A stretch of 5,429 nt of DNA, taken from positions 1 to 5,429 of the forward strand of contig JAHEAM010000289.1 in NCBI GenBank assembly GCA_024642765.1. The letters are read 5' to 3'. Numbering within the stretch: position 1 is the stretch's first letter; every line of letters begins with the position of its first letter. Source of the DNA: Planctomycetaceae bacterium (GTDB lineage Bacteria; Planctomycetota; Planctomycetia; Pirellulales; Pirellulaceae). A program made the translations under genes and the position numbers. Below, piece after piece: positions 4,584 through 5,429 of the stretch. The notes below the pieces were generated by a model that worked only from the letters and a program-made list of their open reading frames with translations, had not been told where the DNA came from and searched no databases.

Positions 4584-5429
4584 CTAAAACAGGCCTGAAA
4601 TATTCCCATCGTCATCGATGTCGATATGTTCGGCGGAGGGCGTGGCTGGCAGGCCAGGCATCCGCATCATCTCGCCCGTGATGGGTACGACAAACCCAGC
4701 TCCAGCAGCGATTTCGATTTCGCGAACCGTCATCACGAAATCTTTTGGACGACCCACCAAATCGGGATTGTCCGACAGAGACTTTTGGGTCTTCGCCATA
4801 CAGATTGGAACATTGTCCAATCCCAATTTCTTGATCGTTTTTAGATCCGCTTGGGCCTTCGCCAAATACTCGACTGACGCGGCTCCATAATATTTTGTGC
4901 AGACCGTCTCGATTTTCTTTTTGATCGACCAATTCCAATCGTAAAGCGGTTTGAATTTGCCCGTAAAAGCATCAGCGGCTGTCGCGACAGCTTTGGCCAA
5001 TTCTTCAGCACCCTTGCCGCCTTCGCCCCAAACATTTGACTCGATTGCCGTAACGCCAAATCGTTGACACGCATCGCGAACGATGGCGATTTCGTCCCCG
5101 CTATCCGTTGCGAACTTATTAATCGCAACGACAGCGGGCACGCCAAACTGAGCAGCGTTTTCAAGATGCTTCTCAAGGTTGGCGAGACCTTCGGTAAGGG
5201 CCGCTGGGTTGTGTTCGGAAACGCGATCCAAATCAGCCCGACCGTGATACTTGAGGGCTCGCAACGTTGCAACGATAACAACCGCAGACGGACTCAAGTC
5301 CGCCGATTGGCATTTGATGTCAAAGAATTTTTCCGCGCCCAAGTCGAATCCGAAACCCGCTTCGGTTACGACGTAATCCGACAAGGTCATTCCCATTCGC
5401 GTAGCGATGACGGAATTCGTGCCTTGGGC
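4584..5429 (-). CDS. fhs: Formate-tetrahydrofolate ligase, C-terminal half (5' end outside window)
   Basis: The enzyme joins formate to tetrahydrofolate using ATP, giving 10-formyl-tetrahydrofolate for purine and one-carbon metabolism in the cytoplasm. The visible 281 residues are the C-terminal half of a protein that is usually about 555-560 residues. The frame is open to the right window edge, so the ATG at 5396 is internal and the P-loop half is missing. Family segments occur in order: NSVIAT, DYVVTEAGFG, DLGAEKFFDIKC, VATLRALK, GLANLEKH, FGVPAVVAINKF, a WGEGGKG motif, MAKTQKSLSD, VPITGEMMRMPGLP, and the terminal DIDDDGNISGLF. The signature normally ending HGG reads HGR, with R encoded at 5238-5240. 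No neighbouring folD or other C1 gene is visible. An intrinsic terminator follows directly. Confidence 0.96.
   Translation of the reverse strand, partial: AQGTNSVIATRMGMTLSDYVVTEAGFGFDLGAEKFFDIKCQSADLSPSAVVIVATLRALKYHGRADLDRVSEHNPAALTEGLANLEKHLENAAQFGVPAVVAINKFATDSGDEIAIVRDACQRFGVTAIESNVWGEGGKGAEELAKAVATAADAFTGKFKPLYDWNWSIKKKIETVCTKYYGAASVEYLAKAQADLKTIKKLGLDNVPICMAKTQKSLSDNPDLVGRPKDFVMTVREIEIAAGAGFVVPITGEMMRMPGLPATPSAEHIDIDDDGNISGLF

Noticed and set aside
4841..5281. Minus-strand open frame of 146 codons inside fhs
   Set aside because: It is an out-of-frame reading of a gene with unmistakable formate-tetrahydrofolate ligase motifs.

Overview
The window looks like chromosomal DNA of a planctomycete, probably of the Rhodopirellula/Pirellula type. 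This rests on protein style rather than any marker gene: a two-module SurA/PrsA-like exported protein, an FHA protein with a planctomycete-style C-terminal extension, a degenerate receiver-like protein, a PII protein ending in GPGAI, and few clear Shine-Dalgarno sites. I see no transposase, integrase, phage, CRISPR or RNA gene. No obvious new multi-gene system is present. The content reads as ordinary core genome with several divergent or partly unexplored proteins.

Layout: (1) 1-1470, minus strand, the N-terminal 490 residues of an exported peptidyl-prolyl-isomerase-like chaperone, cut by the left window edge. It has the window's best promoter, a palindrome over that promoter, a leader hairpin and a strong ribosome-binding site. 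(2) 1471-1946, a divergent intergenic region. (3) 1947-2594, plus strand, a cytoplasmic FHA-domain protein. (4) 2636-3013, minus strand, a pseudo-receiver protein convergent with the FHA gene. (5) 3143-3490, minus strand, a PII signalling protein upstream of the pseudo-receiver gene. (6) 3715-4365, plus strand, a secreted single-domain DsbD-alpha-like protein. (7) 4366-4583, an intergenic region with a short perfect palindrome, a second imperfect inverted repeat and a likely terminator. (8) 4584-5429, minus strand, the C-terminal half of formate-tetrahydrofolate ligase, cut by the right edge.

The genes do not form one pathway. Two act in the cell envelope (the chaperone and the DsbD-alpha-like protein), three are signalling or regulatory proteins (FHA, pseudo-receiver, PII), and one is a one-carbon enzyme. 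Gene orientation alternates, so most are probably separate transcription units. The only same-strand neighbours are the PII and pseudo-receiver genes, and a promoter candidate sits between them. The most notable observations are loss of both parvulin histidines in the chaperone, a PII with His at position 39 and a three-residue B-loop insertion, a free-standing DsbD-alpha domain, and the palindrome over the chaperone promoter.
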